From Nesterenkonia natronophila (GTDB lineage: Bacteria > Actinomycetota > Actinomycetes > Actinomycetales > Micrococcaceae), in assembly GCF_003595215.1 (NCBI RefSeq), contig NZ_QYZP01000002.1, forward strand, positions 186,001 through 250,000: a DNA stretch of 64,000 nt. Direction: 5' to 3'. Positions 40,275 to 49,288 of the stretch are shown here, in pieces. The translations under genes and the position numbers were made by a program. Positions within the stretch are counted from its first letter, which is position 1. Each line of letters begins with the position of its first letter. Under the pieces are notes generated by a model, which worked only from the letters and a program-made list of their open reading frames with translations, was not told where the DNA came from and did no database searches.

Positions 40275-41729
40275 ATGGCTCCACATTCACCCTCTGCATC
40301 ACCGGCCCTCGGTGCTGTCACATGGATTGTGATGGTGGCGGCCTTCGGCGGCTTCCTCTTCGGATTCGACACCGCGGTCATCAACGGGGCCGTCGCCCCC
40401 ATTCGCGAAGAGTTCGAGCTCGGAGCGCTGATGAGCGGATTTAGCGTCTCCAGCGCTCTGCTCGGGTGCGTGGTCGGGGCTTTCAGCGGTGGAGTCATCG
40501 CAGACCGAGTCGGTCGCCAGAAAGCCATGCTGCTGGCGGCGTCGCTCTTCTTTTTCTCTGCTATCGGATGTGCGCTGGTGGTGGGCGTCTACGATCTCAT
40601 CTTCTGGCGTCTTGTCGGTGGCATCGGCGTCGGTATGGCGTCGGTGATCGCGCCGGCTTACATCGCTGAGGTCTCGCCGAGCGCTTGGCGGGGAAGGCTG
40701 GGTTCACTGTTCCAGCTGGCGATCGTCGTCGGTATCTTCATGGCAGCAATTTCAAATGCGCTTTTCGCCGACATCGCCGGCGGCGCGGCAGAGGAGCTCT
40801 GGTTCGGACTCGACGCTTGGCGATGGATGTTCCTATCAGAAGCTGCCCCAGCACTGATCTACGGGCTGTTGGCGCTGAGCATTCCGGAGTCGCCGCGGTA
40901 CTTGGTCTCTCGCGGCAAGGACGCCGCCGCCGCCAAGATCCTCACCGATGTGGTTGGTCTCAGCGGATCCGATGCGGTCGCGGCCAAGATTGAGCACATT
41001 CAGCGCACCATCAATATGGAAGCCCGGCAGAAGCTCAAGGACCTGTTCGTCAGCGGAAAACTGATACCGGTTGTCTGGGTCGGCATCGGCCTTGCAGTCT
41101 TCCAGCAGTTTGTGGGCATCAATGTCATCTTCTACTACTCCACCACGCTGTGGCAGGCGGTGGGCATTGCTGAAGACCAGGCACTTTTGGTCCAAGTGAT
41201 CACTACCAGTGTGAACATCCTCGCGACCATCGTCGGCATCCTGATCGTTGACAAGGTGGGTCGTCGAATTCCGCTGGCGGTGGGGTCCGCTGTCATGGCG
41301 GGGGGCCTGCTGATGATGGCCGTGGCTTTCTCGCAGGCTGTTGAATCAACGGCCACCAACGAATTCGGTGACGTGGAGACCGTCGTCTCGCTGCCGGAGC
41401 CGTGGGGCGTCATCGCCCTGGTCTCAGCGAATGTTTTCGTGCTCGGCTTCGGCGCGACCTGGGGTCCCTTCATGTGGCTGATGCTCGGAGAGATGTTCCC
41501 GAACCGAATCCGCGCCGTGGCCCTCGGAGTGGCCTCGGCCTTCAACTGGGGATCCAACTTTCTCATCTCGACGCTCTTCCCGCAGATGGCAGAGCTTTCC
41601 CTAGTCTTCGCCTACGCGTTCTACGGCATGAGTGCGCTAGTCAGCTTGGTCTTCGTGCTGAAGTATCTCCCGGAGACCAAGGGTCGGGAGATCGAGGAGA
41701 TGCAGGAGAAGGCATATTCTACGGTGTGA
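40275..41729 (+). CDS. Sugar porter family MFS transporter
   Basis: 484 residues with twelve predicted helices. Sugar-porter signatures are all present: GGFLFGFDTAVINGA in helix 1, ADRVGRQKAML after helix 2, PESPRYLVSRGK before the central loop, QQFVGINVIFYYSTTLW in helix 7, DKVGRRIPL and C-terminal PETKGREIEEM. This resembles proton-coupled xylose, galactose or myo-inositol carriers; the substrate cannot be read from sequence. ATG 40275 lies 10 nt after AAGGA; an upstream GTG-type extension (from 40188) is unlikely. TAGGAT at 40202-40207 is a possible -10. Confidence 0.93.
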   Translation: MAPHSPSASPALGAVTWIVMVAAFGGFLFGFDTAVINGAVAPIREEFELGALMSGFSVSSALLGCVVGAFSGGVIADRVGRQKAMLLAASLFFFSAIGCALVVGVYDLIFWRLVGGIGVGMASVIAPAYIAEVSPSAWRGRLGSLFQLAIVVGIFMAAISNALFADIAGGAAEELWFGLDAWRWMFLSEAAPALIYGLLALSIPESPRYLVSRGKDAAAAKILTDVVGLSGSDAVAAKIEHIQRTINMEARQKLKDLFVSGKLIPVVWVGIGLAVFQQFVGINVIFYYSTTLWQAVGIAEDQALLVQVITTSVNILATIVGILIVDKVGRRIPLAVGSAVMAGGLLMMAVAFSQAVESTATNEFGDVETVVSLPEPWGVIALVSANVFVLGFGATWGPFMWLMLGEMFPNRIRAVALGVASAFNWGSNFLISTLFPQMAELSLVFAYAFYGMSALVSLVFVLKYLPETKGREIEEMQEKAYSTV

Positions 41730-41765
41730 CCCAGCGTGCAGCGGCCGCTTCCTCGGGCATACTGA

Positions 41766-41846
41766 GCCAACCCCCTCCAGCAGAGCGTCTATAGATGTTG
41801 GAAAGTCTCGCCATTCCACCGGTACTTTCCAACATTCCGAGACGCT
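41766..41846 (-). repeat. Palindromic repeat, copy A (63-bp stem plus G-rich flank)
   Basis: Stem: AGCGTCT (41784-41790) with AGACGCT (41840-41846), a 4x4 internal loop, then a perfect 12-bp inner arm ATGTTGGAAAGT (41795-41806) with ACTTTCCAACAT (41824-41835) and a 17-nt loop. Read on the minus strand it aligns with copy B at 56739-56801, including GACGCTCTGC and a G-rich run after the stem. It lies between the sugar porter and the methyltransferase gene. Confidence 0.8.
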
Positions 41847-41918
41847 GTGCCAGGCGGTGCTCGACTTGGCAGCGCAATCGACTCTGCAGCGCAGTTCCCC
41901 CCTGGATAGGCTGGAGCG

Positions 41919-42806
41919 GTGAAAGAGCCGCTCTGGAGTCCCACCGCACCCAATACTGTGATCGCCGGGGACAACCTGCCGGTGCTCGAAACTCTGCCGG
42001 AGGGGTCCTTTCAGCTGATCTGCATCGACCCTCCGTTCAATACTGGGAGGGTTCAGCGAGCCCAGCGCATGCGCACCGTGCGGGCCGCAGACGGAGACCG
42101 TGTGGGCTTTAAAGGGCACACCTATCAGACTCTCCGGGGCGCGCTGACCGCCTATGATGACGTATTCAGCGACTACTGGGACTTCTTGGCCCCGCGCCTC
42201 GAGCAGGCCTGGAGGCTGCTGAACGAGACCGGCACGCTGTACCTTCACCTGGACTACCGCGAGGTCCACTACGCCAAAGTAATGTTGGATGCGCTCTTCG
42301 GCCGGGAGTGCTTTCTCAACGAGATCATCTGGGCATACGACTATGGCGCTCGAGCGAAGCGCAGATGGCCCACCAAGCACGACAACATTCTGGTCTACGT
42401 CAAGAATCCCAAGGATTATCATTTCAACAATGAAGATGTGGATCGGGAACCATATATGGCGCCGGGATTGGTGACCCCAGACAAAGTCGCCCGCGGGAAA
42501 CTGCCCACTGACGTGTGGTGGCACACGATAGTCGCCCCCAACGCCCGGGAACGCACCGGCTACCCGACGCAGAAGCCGGTCGGAATCCTGAAACGGATGG
42601 TGGCTGCCTCAAGCCGCCCGGGGGATTGGGTGCTGGACTTTTTTGCCGGTTCCGGAACATTAGGGGCCGCGGCTGGAGCACTGGATCGCAGGTATCTCCT
42701 GATCGACTCCCATCCTGAGGCCATCGCCGTCATGAGAAGGCGGTTGGAAGCCACCCCGACGCCTCCGCGTTTCGTAGCTGCGGAGGGTGAATTGGCGGCG
42801 TCGTGA
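41919..42806 (+). CDS. Site-specific DNA methyltransferase (beta-class N4/N6 type), no partner endonuclease
   Basis: 295 residues. The catalytic DPPF is at 37-40 near the N-terminus and the AdoMet-binding FAGSGT at 242-247 near the C-terminus; this order defines the beta class, which methylates adenine N6 or cytosine N4. TGYPTQKP at 213-220 is also typical. It is complete. No restriction endonuclease lies beside it, so it looks like an orphan methylase. GTG start at 41919; TAGGCT at 41907-41912 is 6 nt upstream, suggesting a leaderless mRNA. Target sequence unknown. Confidence 0.92.
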   Translation: MKEPLWSPTAPNTVIAGDNLPVLETLPEGSFQLICIDPPFNTGRVQRAQRMRTVRAADGDRVGFKGHTYQTLRGALTAYDDVFSDYWDFLAPRLEQAWRLLNETGTLYLHLDYREVHYAKVMLDALFGRECFLNEIIWAYDYGARAKRRWPTKHDNILVYVKNPKDYHFNNEDVDREPYMAPGLVTPDKVARGKLPTDVWWHTIVAPNARERTGYPTQKPVGILKRMVAASSRPGDWVLDFFAGSGTLGAAAGALDRRYLLIDSHPEAIAVMRRRLEATPTPPRFVAAEGELAAS

Positions 42807-42821
42807 GCAACCAGGTATAGT
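42792..42821 (+). promoter_or_regulatory. Promoter of rplM-rpsI
   Basis: TTGGCG (42792-42797), 18 nt, TATAGT (42816-42821). The -35 lies within the last codons of the methyltransferase gene. Confidence 0.62.
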
Positions 42822-43123
42822 CAAGGGTTGTTGTGCGTGTCCAGACCTGCCTGGATTCGTGTTGAGGCGGTCCAGTTGCATGGCCGTCAAGCCTCCACGA
42901 ACCTCGCGGGAGACAACGGGCCCCGAATCTTCCCGGCCCTCACCCGGGAATCGGGCAGCGCGCTGAAACAGCAGTCGCCTTGGCGGCTGCGACCTGAAGG
43001 GTGCGGAAACCCACGGTTTTCGCGTCTGAGACCAAGTGCATCACGCGCTGGAAGGCAGTGAATCTCACACACTGCCCCGACGCTGCGTGAACCGTAGAAC
43101 ACCGACCGTAAGGCATACCAACC
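42822..43123 (+). promoter_or_regulatory. Long rplM mRNA leader with a strong hairpin
   Basis: About 295 nt of leader without a gene. CCCGA plus TCCCGG (from 42922) pairs with CCGGGA plus TCGGG (to 42955), forming a stable stem. Leaders of this gene bind L13 or otherwise regulate it in some bacteria; regulation here is inference. Confidence 0.45.
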
Positions 43124-43567
43124 GTGCGTACGTACACCCCCAAAGAAGGCGACGCCGACCCGCAGTGGCACATCATTGATGCCACCGACGTGGTCTTGGG
43201 CCGTTTGGCTTCGCAGGCAGCTCAGCTACTGCGCGGCAAGCACAAGCCCACCTACGTCCCGAATCAGGACATGGGCGACTTCGTCATCATTATCAATGCT
43301 GAGAAAGTCGCCGTCACCGGCGATAAAGCAGCGAAGAAGACCTACTACCGCCACTCAGGCTTCCCGGGCGGCATCACTTCGATCAACTTCGAACAGATGA
43401 TCGAGCGCCACCCCACCCGAGCTGTGGAGCAGGCCGTCAAAGGCATGGTTCCGCACAACAAGCTCGGCACCGCTCAGCTGACAAAGCTGCGCGTCTATGC
43501 AGGCAGTGAGCACCCGCACGCTGCGCAGCAGCCGAAGCCATTCGAGATTACCCAGGTCGCCCAGTAA
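43124..43567 (+). CDS. rplM: 50S ribosomal protein uL13
   Basis: Early 50S assembly protein, 147 residues. Opens [20 protein letters not shown] and contains [22 protein letters not shown] and [19 protein letters not shown] start at 43124. Operon with rpsI, 34 nt apart. Confidence 0.98.
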   Translation: MRTYTPKEGDADPQWHIIDATDVVLGRLASQAAQLLRGKHKPTYVPNQDMGDFVIIINAEKVAVTGDKAAKKTYYRHSGFPGGITSINFEQMIERHPTRAVEQAVKGMVPHNKLGTAQLTKLRVYAGSEHPHAAQQPKPFEITQVAQ

Positions 43568-43601
43568 TTCGGGCCCGACTCTAGAGACTTTTAGGAGAAC
43601 C

Positions 43602-44102
43602 GTGGCTCAGAACACTGAAGAGCTTACTGAAACCGAGGAGCTGACAAGCTTCACCTCGGAATCGACCCCAACTACCTCAACTGAGGAGGCCACCGCTGAG
43701 CGTGCCCCACTGACTGTGCCAGGCGCGGCCATCGGTCGTCGCAAGCGCGCTCGTGCCCGCGTACGCATTGTGCCGGGTACAGGGAAGTGGACGCTCAACG
43801 GCCGCAGCTTGGAGGATTATTTTCCGAACAAGCTGCACCAGCAGGAGGTCAATGATCCCTTCACCCTGCTGGGCCTCAATGACGCCTATGACGTCGTGGC
43901 TCGTATCGACGGCGGTGGACCCTCCGGTCAGGCAGGTGCGCTCCGGCTTGGTATTTCCCGTGCGCTCAACGGCATCGATCGCGACCACAACCGCCCGGCT
44001 CTCAAGAAGGCAGGCTTCCTGACTCGCGACGCCCGTGCGGTGGAGCGGAAGAAGGCCGGTCTCAAGAAGGCCCGCAAGGCGCCGCAGTACTCCAAGCGCT
44101 GA
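43602..44102 (+). CDS. rpsI: 30S ribosomal protein uS9
   Basis: Its C-terminal tail reaches P-site tRNA. 166 residues. The first 33 or so are acidic and Thr/Ser-rich, an actinobacterial extension; the core starts near [21 protein letters not shown] and ends [15 protein letters not shown] 43602 follows TTAGGAGAACC; a longer frame from 43497 runs through rplM and is not used. Confidence 0.97.
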   Translation: MAQNTEELTETEELTSFTSESTPTTSTEEATAERAPLTVPGAAIGRRKRARARVRIVPGTGKWTLNGRSLEDYFPNKLHQQEVNDPFTLLGLNDAYDVVARIDGGGPSGQAGALRLGISRALNGIDRDHNRPALKKAGFLTRDARAVERKKAGLKKARKAPQYSKR

Positions 44103-44118
44103 TTTCCCAGTGTTGATG

Positions 44119-44151
44119 AAATGCCCCGTTCGGCCCCCGAGCGGGGCATTT
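44119..44151 (+). terminator. Terminator hairpin after rpsI
   Basis: AAATGCCCCG (44119-44128) pairs with CGGGGCATTT (44142-44151), extended by inner TC/GA; CTCTTCTC follows. A good intrinsic terminator. Confidence 0.88.
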
Positions 44152-44200
44152 CTCTTCTCGGGAACGCTCAAGTCAGTTCTACCTGTATCGCACGGCGTCC

Positions 44201-44857
44201 GTGCAGGCTGTTCACGTGATTGAGCTGATTCTCACCGGATTGTGGTTGGGGCTGGTGTTCAACGCAGCACCTGGACCGGTCTTTACCGAATCGTTGCGCC
44301 GCGGGGTCAGGGGCGGCTTTGGTCCAGCTCTTGGCGTCCAGGTGGGCTCCCTGGTGGGGGATGCCGCTTGGGCGGTGCTCGGATTAGCTGGCGCGGCCGC
44401 GATGCTGACCCAGCCTCAGCTACACGTCCCCCTTACTCTGGCCGGATGTTTGGTGCTCCTGGTGCTCGGATTCCAGGGGGTCAGAGATGCAATTAGGCCG
44501 AGACCACGGCAGGTCGCCGCGCAGGTGACACGCAGCAATATCTTGCGAGGGCCGCTGACCGCAGGCGCACTCGTCTCATTGGCCAGCGTGTGGAATGTGG
44601 TCTATTGGGCCGGAGCAGGTGGCGCAGTTGGTGGTGCGCTCGGACAGGACGCGCCTCTTGGACCATTGGCGGTGTTCTTCATGGCCTTCATGGCATCGTC
44701 GGTCGTGTGGTGCTTCGTCTGTGCGGGACTGATCGCGGGACTGCGCAGGGCGGTCAGTCAGCTGTGGACCCGTGTCATCGAAGGTGGCGCCGGCGCCGCG
44801 TTGGTGGTGATGGCTGTGTTGCTGCTCGCACAGACCGTACAGACAACACTCAGCTAA
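44201..44857 (+). CDS. LysE-family amino acid exporter-like protein
   Basis: 218 residues with about six predicted helices. Opens with a hydrophobic helix and the LysE/RhtB signature NAAPGPVFTESLRRGVRGGFGPALGVQVGSLVGD; SVWNVVYWAGAGG marks the fourth helix. Members export amino acids or related small molecules; the substrate here is unknown. GTG start at 44201, GTG 44216 possible. It stands alone between rpsI and glmM. Confidence 0.85.
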   Translation: MQAVHVIELILTGLWLGLVFNAAPGPVFTESLRRGVRGGFGPALGVQVGSLVGDAAWAVLGLAGAAAMLTQPQLHVPLTLAGCLVLLVLGFQGVRDAIRPRPRQVAAQVTRSNILRGPLTAGALVSLASVWNVVYWAGAGGAVGGALGQDAPLGPLAVFFMAFMASSVVWCFVCAGLIAGLRRAVSQLWTRVIEGGAGAALVVMAVLLLAQTVQTTLS

Positions 44858-44950
44858 TTCGAAGCTAGGCCACAGGTTTTACGCCCAAATGCGTGTCAGG
44901 GTTTTCTAAACGAGGCTTTTTGAGCATCTGACGTTAGACTCACCACCAAT

Positions 44951-46303
44951 ATGACCAGATTATTTGGAACCGATGGGGTTCGTGGTGAGGCCAATGGGCT
45001 GCTGACCGCGGACCTGGCCCTCCGTCTTTCCCAAGCCGCTGCAGTGGTGCTGGGACATCGACGCACCCCCGCGGGTAAGCGTCCCGTCGCAGTGCTGGCA
45101 CGGGACCCGCGTGTCTCTGGGGAATTTCTGTCCGCCGCTGTTGAGGCGGGACTGGCCTCCTCTGGGGTCGACGTCTACGACGCGGGGGTGTTGCCCACCC
45201 CAGCGGCCGCCTTCCTGGTCGCCGACTTCGGCGCCGACTTCGGGGTCATGATCTCCGCCTCCCACAACCCAGCACCAGACAACGGCATTAAGTTCCTCGG
45301 TGCTGGGGGCCACAAACTCGACGACGCAGTCGAGGATGAGATCGAAGTGCAGATCGGTCAACCTCCGTTGCTGCCCACAGGCTCCGACGTAGGCCGGGTG
45401 CAGCGATTTTCCGACGCAGAGGACCGGTATGTGGTGCATCTTCTGCAATCGCTCAGCGGAGTGCGGCTAGAAGGCTTGAAGATCGTCCTGGACTGCGCAC
45501 ACGGGGCAGCCAGTGGTTGTTCGCCGGAGGCCTTCGCCGCCGCGGGCGCGGAGATCGTGGTCATCGGCGCTGAACCCGATGGCCTGAATATCAATGACGG
45601 GTACGGGTCAACTCACCTCAACCGGCTGCAAGAAACAGTAGTCTCCCATGGAGCGCATATGGGCATCGCCCATGACGGGGACGCGGATCGCTGCTTGGCA
45701 GTGGACCACACTGGTGCCTTGGTCGACGGCGATCAGATCATGGGAGTTCTCGCGCTGGCGCTCAAGGAAGTTGGCGCACTGAAGGACAACACTCTCGCAG
45801 TCACCGTGATGAGCAACCTAGGCCTCAAATTGGGCATGGCTGCGGCCGGGATCGAACTGGTGGAGACCGCAGTGGGGGATCGTTACGTTCTCGAAGCGAT
45901 GCGGGCCGGCGGGTACTCCCTCGGAGGCGAGCAGTCGGGGCATCTGATCTTCGCCGACTATGCGACCACTGGTGATGGCTTACTGACCGGGTTGCAGCTG
46001 GCGGCTCGGGTCGCGGCCACCGGAAGACCCCTGAGGCTCCTGGCCGAAGAAGCGATGACGCGACTTCCGCAGGTGCTGATCAACGTCAGGGGAGTGGACA
46101 AGGCGAAGGTGAAGACTCACCACGCAGTCCAGGAGGCGGTCAACGCCGCAGAAACGCGTTTAGGAGAGCATGGCAGGGTGCTCCTGCGTCCCTCGGGCAC
46201 TGAACCGGTGGTGCGGGTCATGGTGGAAGCTCCCACCGCGGACCTCGCGCACGCTGAATCTCAAGTCCTCGCCGACGTGGTCAAGGCAGAGCTTGCGCTC
46301 TGA
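44951..46303 (+). CDS. glmM: Phosphoglucosamine mutase
   Basis: Converts glucosamine 6-phosphate to glucosamine 1-phosphate for UDP-GlcNAc and peptidoglycan. 450 residues. The phosphoserine loop is in [16 protein letters not shown], the metal loop in DGDADRC, the sugar-binding GGEQSGH and the C-terminal phosphate-binding [14 protein letters not shown] are intact. ATG 44951 has TAGACT at 44935-44940, so the leader is very short. glmS, the previous pathway step, is 4 kb downstream. Confidence 0.97.
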   Translation: MTRLFGTDGVRGEANGLLTADLALRLSQAAAVVLGHRRTPAGKRPVAVLARDPRVSGEFLSAAVEAGLASSGVDVYDAGVLPTPAAAFLVADFGADFGVMISASHNPAPDNGIKFLGAGGHKLDDAVEDEIEVQIGQPPLLPTGSDVGRVQRFSDAEDRYVVHLLQSLSGVRLEGLKIVLDCAHGAASGCSPEAFAAAGAEIVVIGAEPDGLNINDGYGSTHLNRLQETVVSHGAHMGIAHDGDADRCLAVDHTGALVDGDQIMGVLALALKEVGALKDNTLAVTVMSNLGLKLGMAAAGIELVETAVGDRYVLEAMRAGGYSLGGEQSGHLIFADYATTGDGLLTGLQLAARVAATGRPLRLLAEEAMTRLPQVLINVRGVDKAKVKTHHAVQEAVNAAETRLGEHGRVLLRPSGTEPVVRVMVEAPTADLAHAESQVLADVVKAELAL

Positions 46304-46316
46304 AAGTCGTCCAAGC

Positions 46317-46334
46317 GGCCATGGGAGAATGGCC
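46317..46334. terminator. Short hairpin between glmM and the convergent M15 gene
   Basis: GGCCAT (46317-46322) pairs with ATGGCC (46329-46334) around a 6-nt loop. It is short and lacks T-runs; a weak candidate. Confidence 0.35.
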
Positions 46335-47173
46335 TATTCCTCACGGCTCGGCTGATACTCCTGGTCATAGCCGGGCGCTGGAGGCTCATCCCAATACTCC
46401 TCGAGGGTCAACCCACGCTGGAAGACATCACGAGCAGTCTCTTGTCCCACGTACCGCAGGTGCCACGGTTCGTACTGAAAACCGGTGATCTCCTCGGCGC
46501 CTTCCGGATACCGAATGACGAAACCGAACTCAGCGGAGTGTTCGGACAACCACTGGCCCTGCTCTGACTCTCCGAAGCAGGCCCGCAGATAACACTCACG
46601 ATCCTCCAGGTCGGCCACATCCACTGCAAGTCCCGTTTGGTGCTCCGAGAATCCGGGCCGGGCACTGACCCGGTCTGCGGCCGCCGCACCATCCTCGTAG
46701 AAGCGCTGTTCATACAGCGATTGTTGAAAGTCGAAGTCGCGGTAAGCGGTGGTCACCCACAGGTCGATGTTGTCGCCGGCCGCCGCTGCGTGAAGCTCCT
46801 CATAGGCTTCGGCAGCCTCGTCACGGAGCGGAGCCTCACTGAATTCGCGCGGCGCATCCACCTCCCGCAGGTCATCCGGTTCGTAGTCCAACGGGTCCAG
46901 CGGATTCTGTTTGTTCACCAAGATGTGGACCGAGTCCGGATCCGCCGATGCTTGGCTGACCGGTTCATGCTCGGAACTCTCCGGAATGTCGTCATGATCC
47001 TCAGAGTCTGAGCTCTGATCGAGCTCAGACTCCGCGTCCTCAGTGTCTTTGTCCTCCGCAGCCGGGCTCTCAGCGGGGGCAGCGTCCTGGCTCTCCGAGG
47101 AGTCCTCCCCGTCAGCGCAAGCGGAACCCACCATCAGGAGCATCAAGCTGGCGCCGACAGTAAGTATGCGCAT
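46334..47173 (-). CDS. M15-family D-alanyl-D-alanine carboxypeptidase, lipoprotein (VanY-like)
   Basis: 279 residues. Likely trims D-Ala from peptidoglycan stem peptides outside the membrane. A signal peptide ends at a lipobox-like VGSAC; an acidic Ser/Glu/Asp linker follows to about residue 75. The catalytic domain carries the zinc motif [11 protein letters not shown] and, later, EPWHLRYV, which supplies the catalytic Glu and third ligand His. ATG chosen at 47173 because the signal peptide starts there; a longer frame to 47353 overlaps the divergent CapA-like gene. A paralogue sits at 48575-49288. Confidence 0.88.
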   Translation of the reverse strand: MRILTVGASLMLLMVGSACADGEDSSESQDAAPAESPAAEDKDTEDAESELDQSSDSEDHDDIPESSEHEPVSQASADPDSVHILVNKQNPLDPLDYEPDDLREVDAPREFSEAPLRDEAAEAYEELHAAAAGDNIDLWVTTAYRDFDFQQSLYEQRFYEDGAAAADRVSARPGFSEHQTGLAVDVADLEDRECYLRACFGESEQGQWLSEHSAEFGFVIRYPEGAEEITGFQYEPWHLRYVGQETARDVFQRGLTLEEYWDEPPAPGYDQEYQPSREE

Positions 47174-47199
47174 CACTCCACCGTAGTGGGTGAACGCGG

Positions 47200-47205
47200 T
47201 AGGCT
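47200..47205 (+). promoter_or_regulatory. -10 box for the CapA-like gene
   Basis: TAGGCT ends 8 nt before ATG 47214; a leaderless or near-leaderless transcript is likely. Confidence 0.45.
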
Positions 47206-47213
47206 CGCACACA

Positions 47214-48521
47214 ATGTGGGACTCGACTAGCACCCGAAACCGGTTTCTAAGGCCTCTCTTGGTGGCAATGGGAGCAGCACTTGCCCTGACGGCCTGCGCC
47301 GATGATTCGGGGGAAGGTGACGCCGCATCGATCACGACCGCTGACCCTGACAATCAGTCCCCCGGAACGGGAAATAACGCGGAGGAAGAGCCCCCGACAG
47401 AGGCTCCGCAGCCGGAGCAGTTCACCATCGCAGGTACGGGTGACGTTCTCATCCATGACAATGTGATCGACGAGGCTGCCGCACTCGCCGAGGAGGGAGA
47501 CTACGACTTCGCACCTCTGATGGCAGGCGTGGAAGATCTCATAGACGGTGCAGACCTTGCTCTGTGCGGATTGGAGGTCCCGATAGCTCCCGAAGGGGTC
47601 GAGCCAGTCGGTTATCCAGTATTTGCTGCGCCACCGAAACTGATCCAGGACTTGGCCTCAGTGGGTTTCCACGGCTGTTCCACTGCCAATAACCACTCTT
47701 TCGACCAGGGCGTACCCGGACAGGAAAGGACTCTCGACGTGTTCGACGAAGTGGGCCTGGGGCATTCTGGAACCGCGCGAACAGCAGAGGAGGCTGATCG
47801 GCCACAGCTGTATACGTTGGAAAGGGGCGGCCGCGAAGTCACGGTGGCGCATCTGGCCACCACCATGGTTCACAATGACGGTTACCCCCCGCCGGAGGAC
47901 GAACCGTGGCGGGTGACTGATGTCTCGGCGGATGAACTCACCGAACTCGCAGGCCAAGCGCGTGAGGACGGTGCAGACATCGTCGTCGCTTCTGTCCACT
48001 GGGGGGCGGAGTACGTTCACGAGCCGACTGCGGAGCAGCGTGAGTACGGGGAAAGGGTGGCGGCCGGAGGTGAGATCGACGCGGTCTTCGGCGGGCACTC
48101 TCACACTCCCCAGCCTGTGGAGCACTTGGACGGCGGGCCCCAAGGTGAAGGCATGTGGGTGGTGTGGTCCATGGGCAACTTCCTCTCCAACCAGGACGAG
48201 GCCTGCTGCATCCCAGAGACGGCCAGCGGGACCGTGGTCTACGCCACGGTCGAAGTCGACGACGACGCTGCTGAGGTCATCGCCATGGACTGGTTGCCGG
48301 TCACCGTGGACCGAGGGCCCACCGACGATGAGCCGCACCGGGGAATTTGGCCGCTGCTGGACCTGACAGAGGGTGCGACTCCCGATGGTGTGCAGCTCAG
48401 CGAGGAGACCGTTCAGGACCGATGGGACCGCATGCTGGAGGTGATGACTGACCAAGCGTTGCGTGAGGAACCGCCCTCGCCCACAGGGGAGGAGCCGATC
48501 GTCGAGCCGCGCGGTGACTAG
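47214..48521 (+). CDS. CapA-family (poly-gamma-glutamate synthesis type) metallophosphatase-like lipoprotein
   Basis: 435 residues. Signal peptide with lipobox ALTAC, an acidic Thr/Pro linker, then a calcineurin-like fold: AGTGDVLIHDN, CGLEVPIAPEG, TANNHSFDQG, VASVHWGAEYVHEP, GGHSHTPQPVE and WSMGNFLSNQ. CapA/PgsA proteins take part in poly-gamma-glutamate export or anchoring, but no capB or capC homologue is nearby, so the role is open. ATG 47214 is preferred over GTG 47190 because TAGGCT lies 8 nt upstream and the signal peptide starts there. It stands between two M15 carboxypeptidase genes. Confidence 0.86.
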   Translation: MWDSTSTRNRFLRPLLVAMGAALALTACADDSGEGDAASITTADPDNQSPGTGNNAEEEPPTEAPQPEQFTIAGTGDVLIHDNVIDEAAALAEEGDYDFAPLMAGVEDLIDGADLALCGLEVPIAPEGVEPVGYPVFAAPPKLIQDLASVGFHGCSTANNHSFDQGVPGQERTLDVFDEVGLGHSGTARTAEEADRPQLYTLERGGREVTVAHLATTMVHNDGYPPPEDEPWRVTDVSADELTELAGQAREDGADIVVASVHWGAEYVHEPTAEQREYGERVAAGGEIDAVFGGHSHTPQPVEHLDGGPQGEGMWVVWSMGNFLSNQDEACCIPETASGTVVYATVEVDDDAAEVIAMDWLPVTVDRGPTDDEPHRGIWPLLDLTEGATPDGVQLSEETVQDRWDRMLEVMTDQALREEPPSPTGEEPIVEPRGD

Positions 48522-48574
48522 TCGTTCCGCAGGAGGTCAGTCCCTGCCTCGCGGCGGCTTCAGAGTTGTCGGCG

Positions 48575-49288
48575 TCAGCGGCGCAGGTGTTCGGGGTCGG
48601 GTTCTGGATCGTCGTACTCCGGAGCCGCAGGCTCCCGCCAATACTCTTCCAACGTGAGGTCGCGCTCCGCCACCTCCGCGGCCGTTTCCGTACCCACATA
48701 CCGCAGGTGCCAGGGCTCATAAGCGAACCCGGTGATGTCTTCCATCCCCTCTGGGTATCGGATCACGAACCCGAAGTCGTCGGCGCCGTCCTCCAACCAA
48801 TCGAACTCTGGGGTCTCATGGAAGCACTCTCCGAGAATGCACTCAGGGTTGTCGATGCTGATGACATCCACCGCTAGACCCGTCTGATGCTCGGAGTATC
48901 CCGGACGTGCGGCGAATTCATCGGTGGGCTCAACGCCGTGCTCTGCATAGCGCGCTGAGTAGAGTCGCGCCTGCGATTCGAAGGACCGGTAGCCGCTCGT
49001 CGCGGCGAGACTGACTCCGTCGTCCGAAGCCTCCTCAAAGAGTTTCTCGGCAGCTTCGGCCGCCTCCTCCCGCAAATACACCGGTTCCGGTTCGGAAGTG
49101 CGGACACCCACCTCCGCCAGATCATCTGGTGAGTAGTCCACCGGTTCCAGAGGATTCTGACGGTTGACCAGCACATGGATTGAGTCTGGGTCCCCGCTCG
49201 CCTGAGACGCTTGCAGGTCTTGCGGCTGCGGAAGCTGGGCAAGAGCGATGACGCCCAGAGCCACCACCTGCTCTGCGAGTCCACTCAT
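48575..49288 (-). CDS. M15-family carboxypeptidase paralogue with no clear signal peptide
   Basis: 237 residues. The catalytic half closely resembles the protein at 46334: [32 protein letters not shown] and [13 protein letters not shown] all match. The N-terminus (first 25 residues) is weakly hydrophobic, lacks basic residues and has no lipobox, so export is unclear; it may have lost its signal peptide or use an unusual one. ATG 49288 overlaps the coaA stop (ATGA), so it is translated from the coaA mRNA. Confidence 0.82.
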   Translation of the reverse strand: MSGLAEQVVALGVIALAQLPQPQDLQASQASGDPDSIHVLVNRQNPLEPVDYSPDDLAEVGVRTSEPEPVYLREEAAEAAEKLFEEASDDGVSLAATSGYRSFESQARLYSARYAEHGVEPTDEFAARPGYSEHQTGLAVDVISIDNPECILGECFHETPEFDWLEDGADDFGFVIRYPEGMEDITGFAYEPWHLRYVGTETAAEVAERDLTLEEYWREPAAPEYDDPEPDPEHLRR

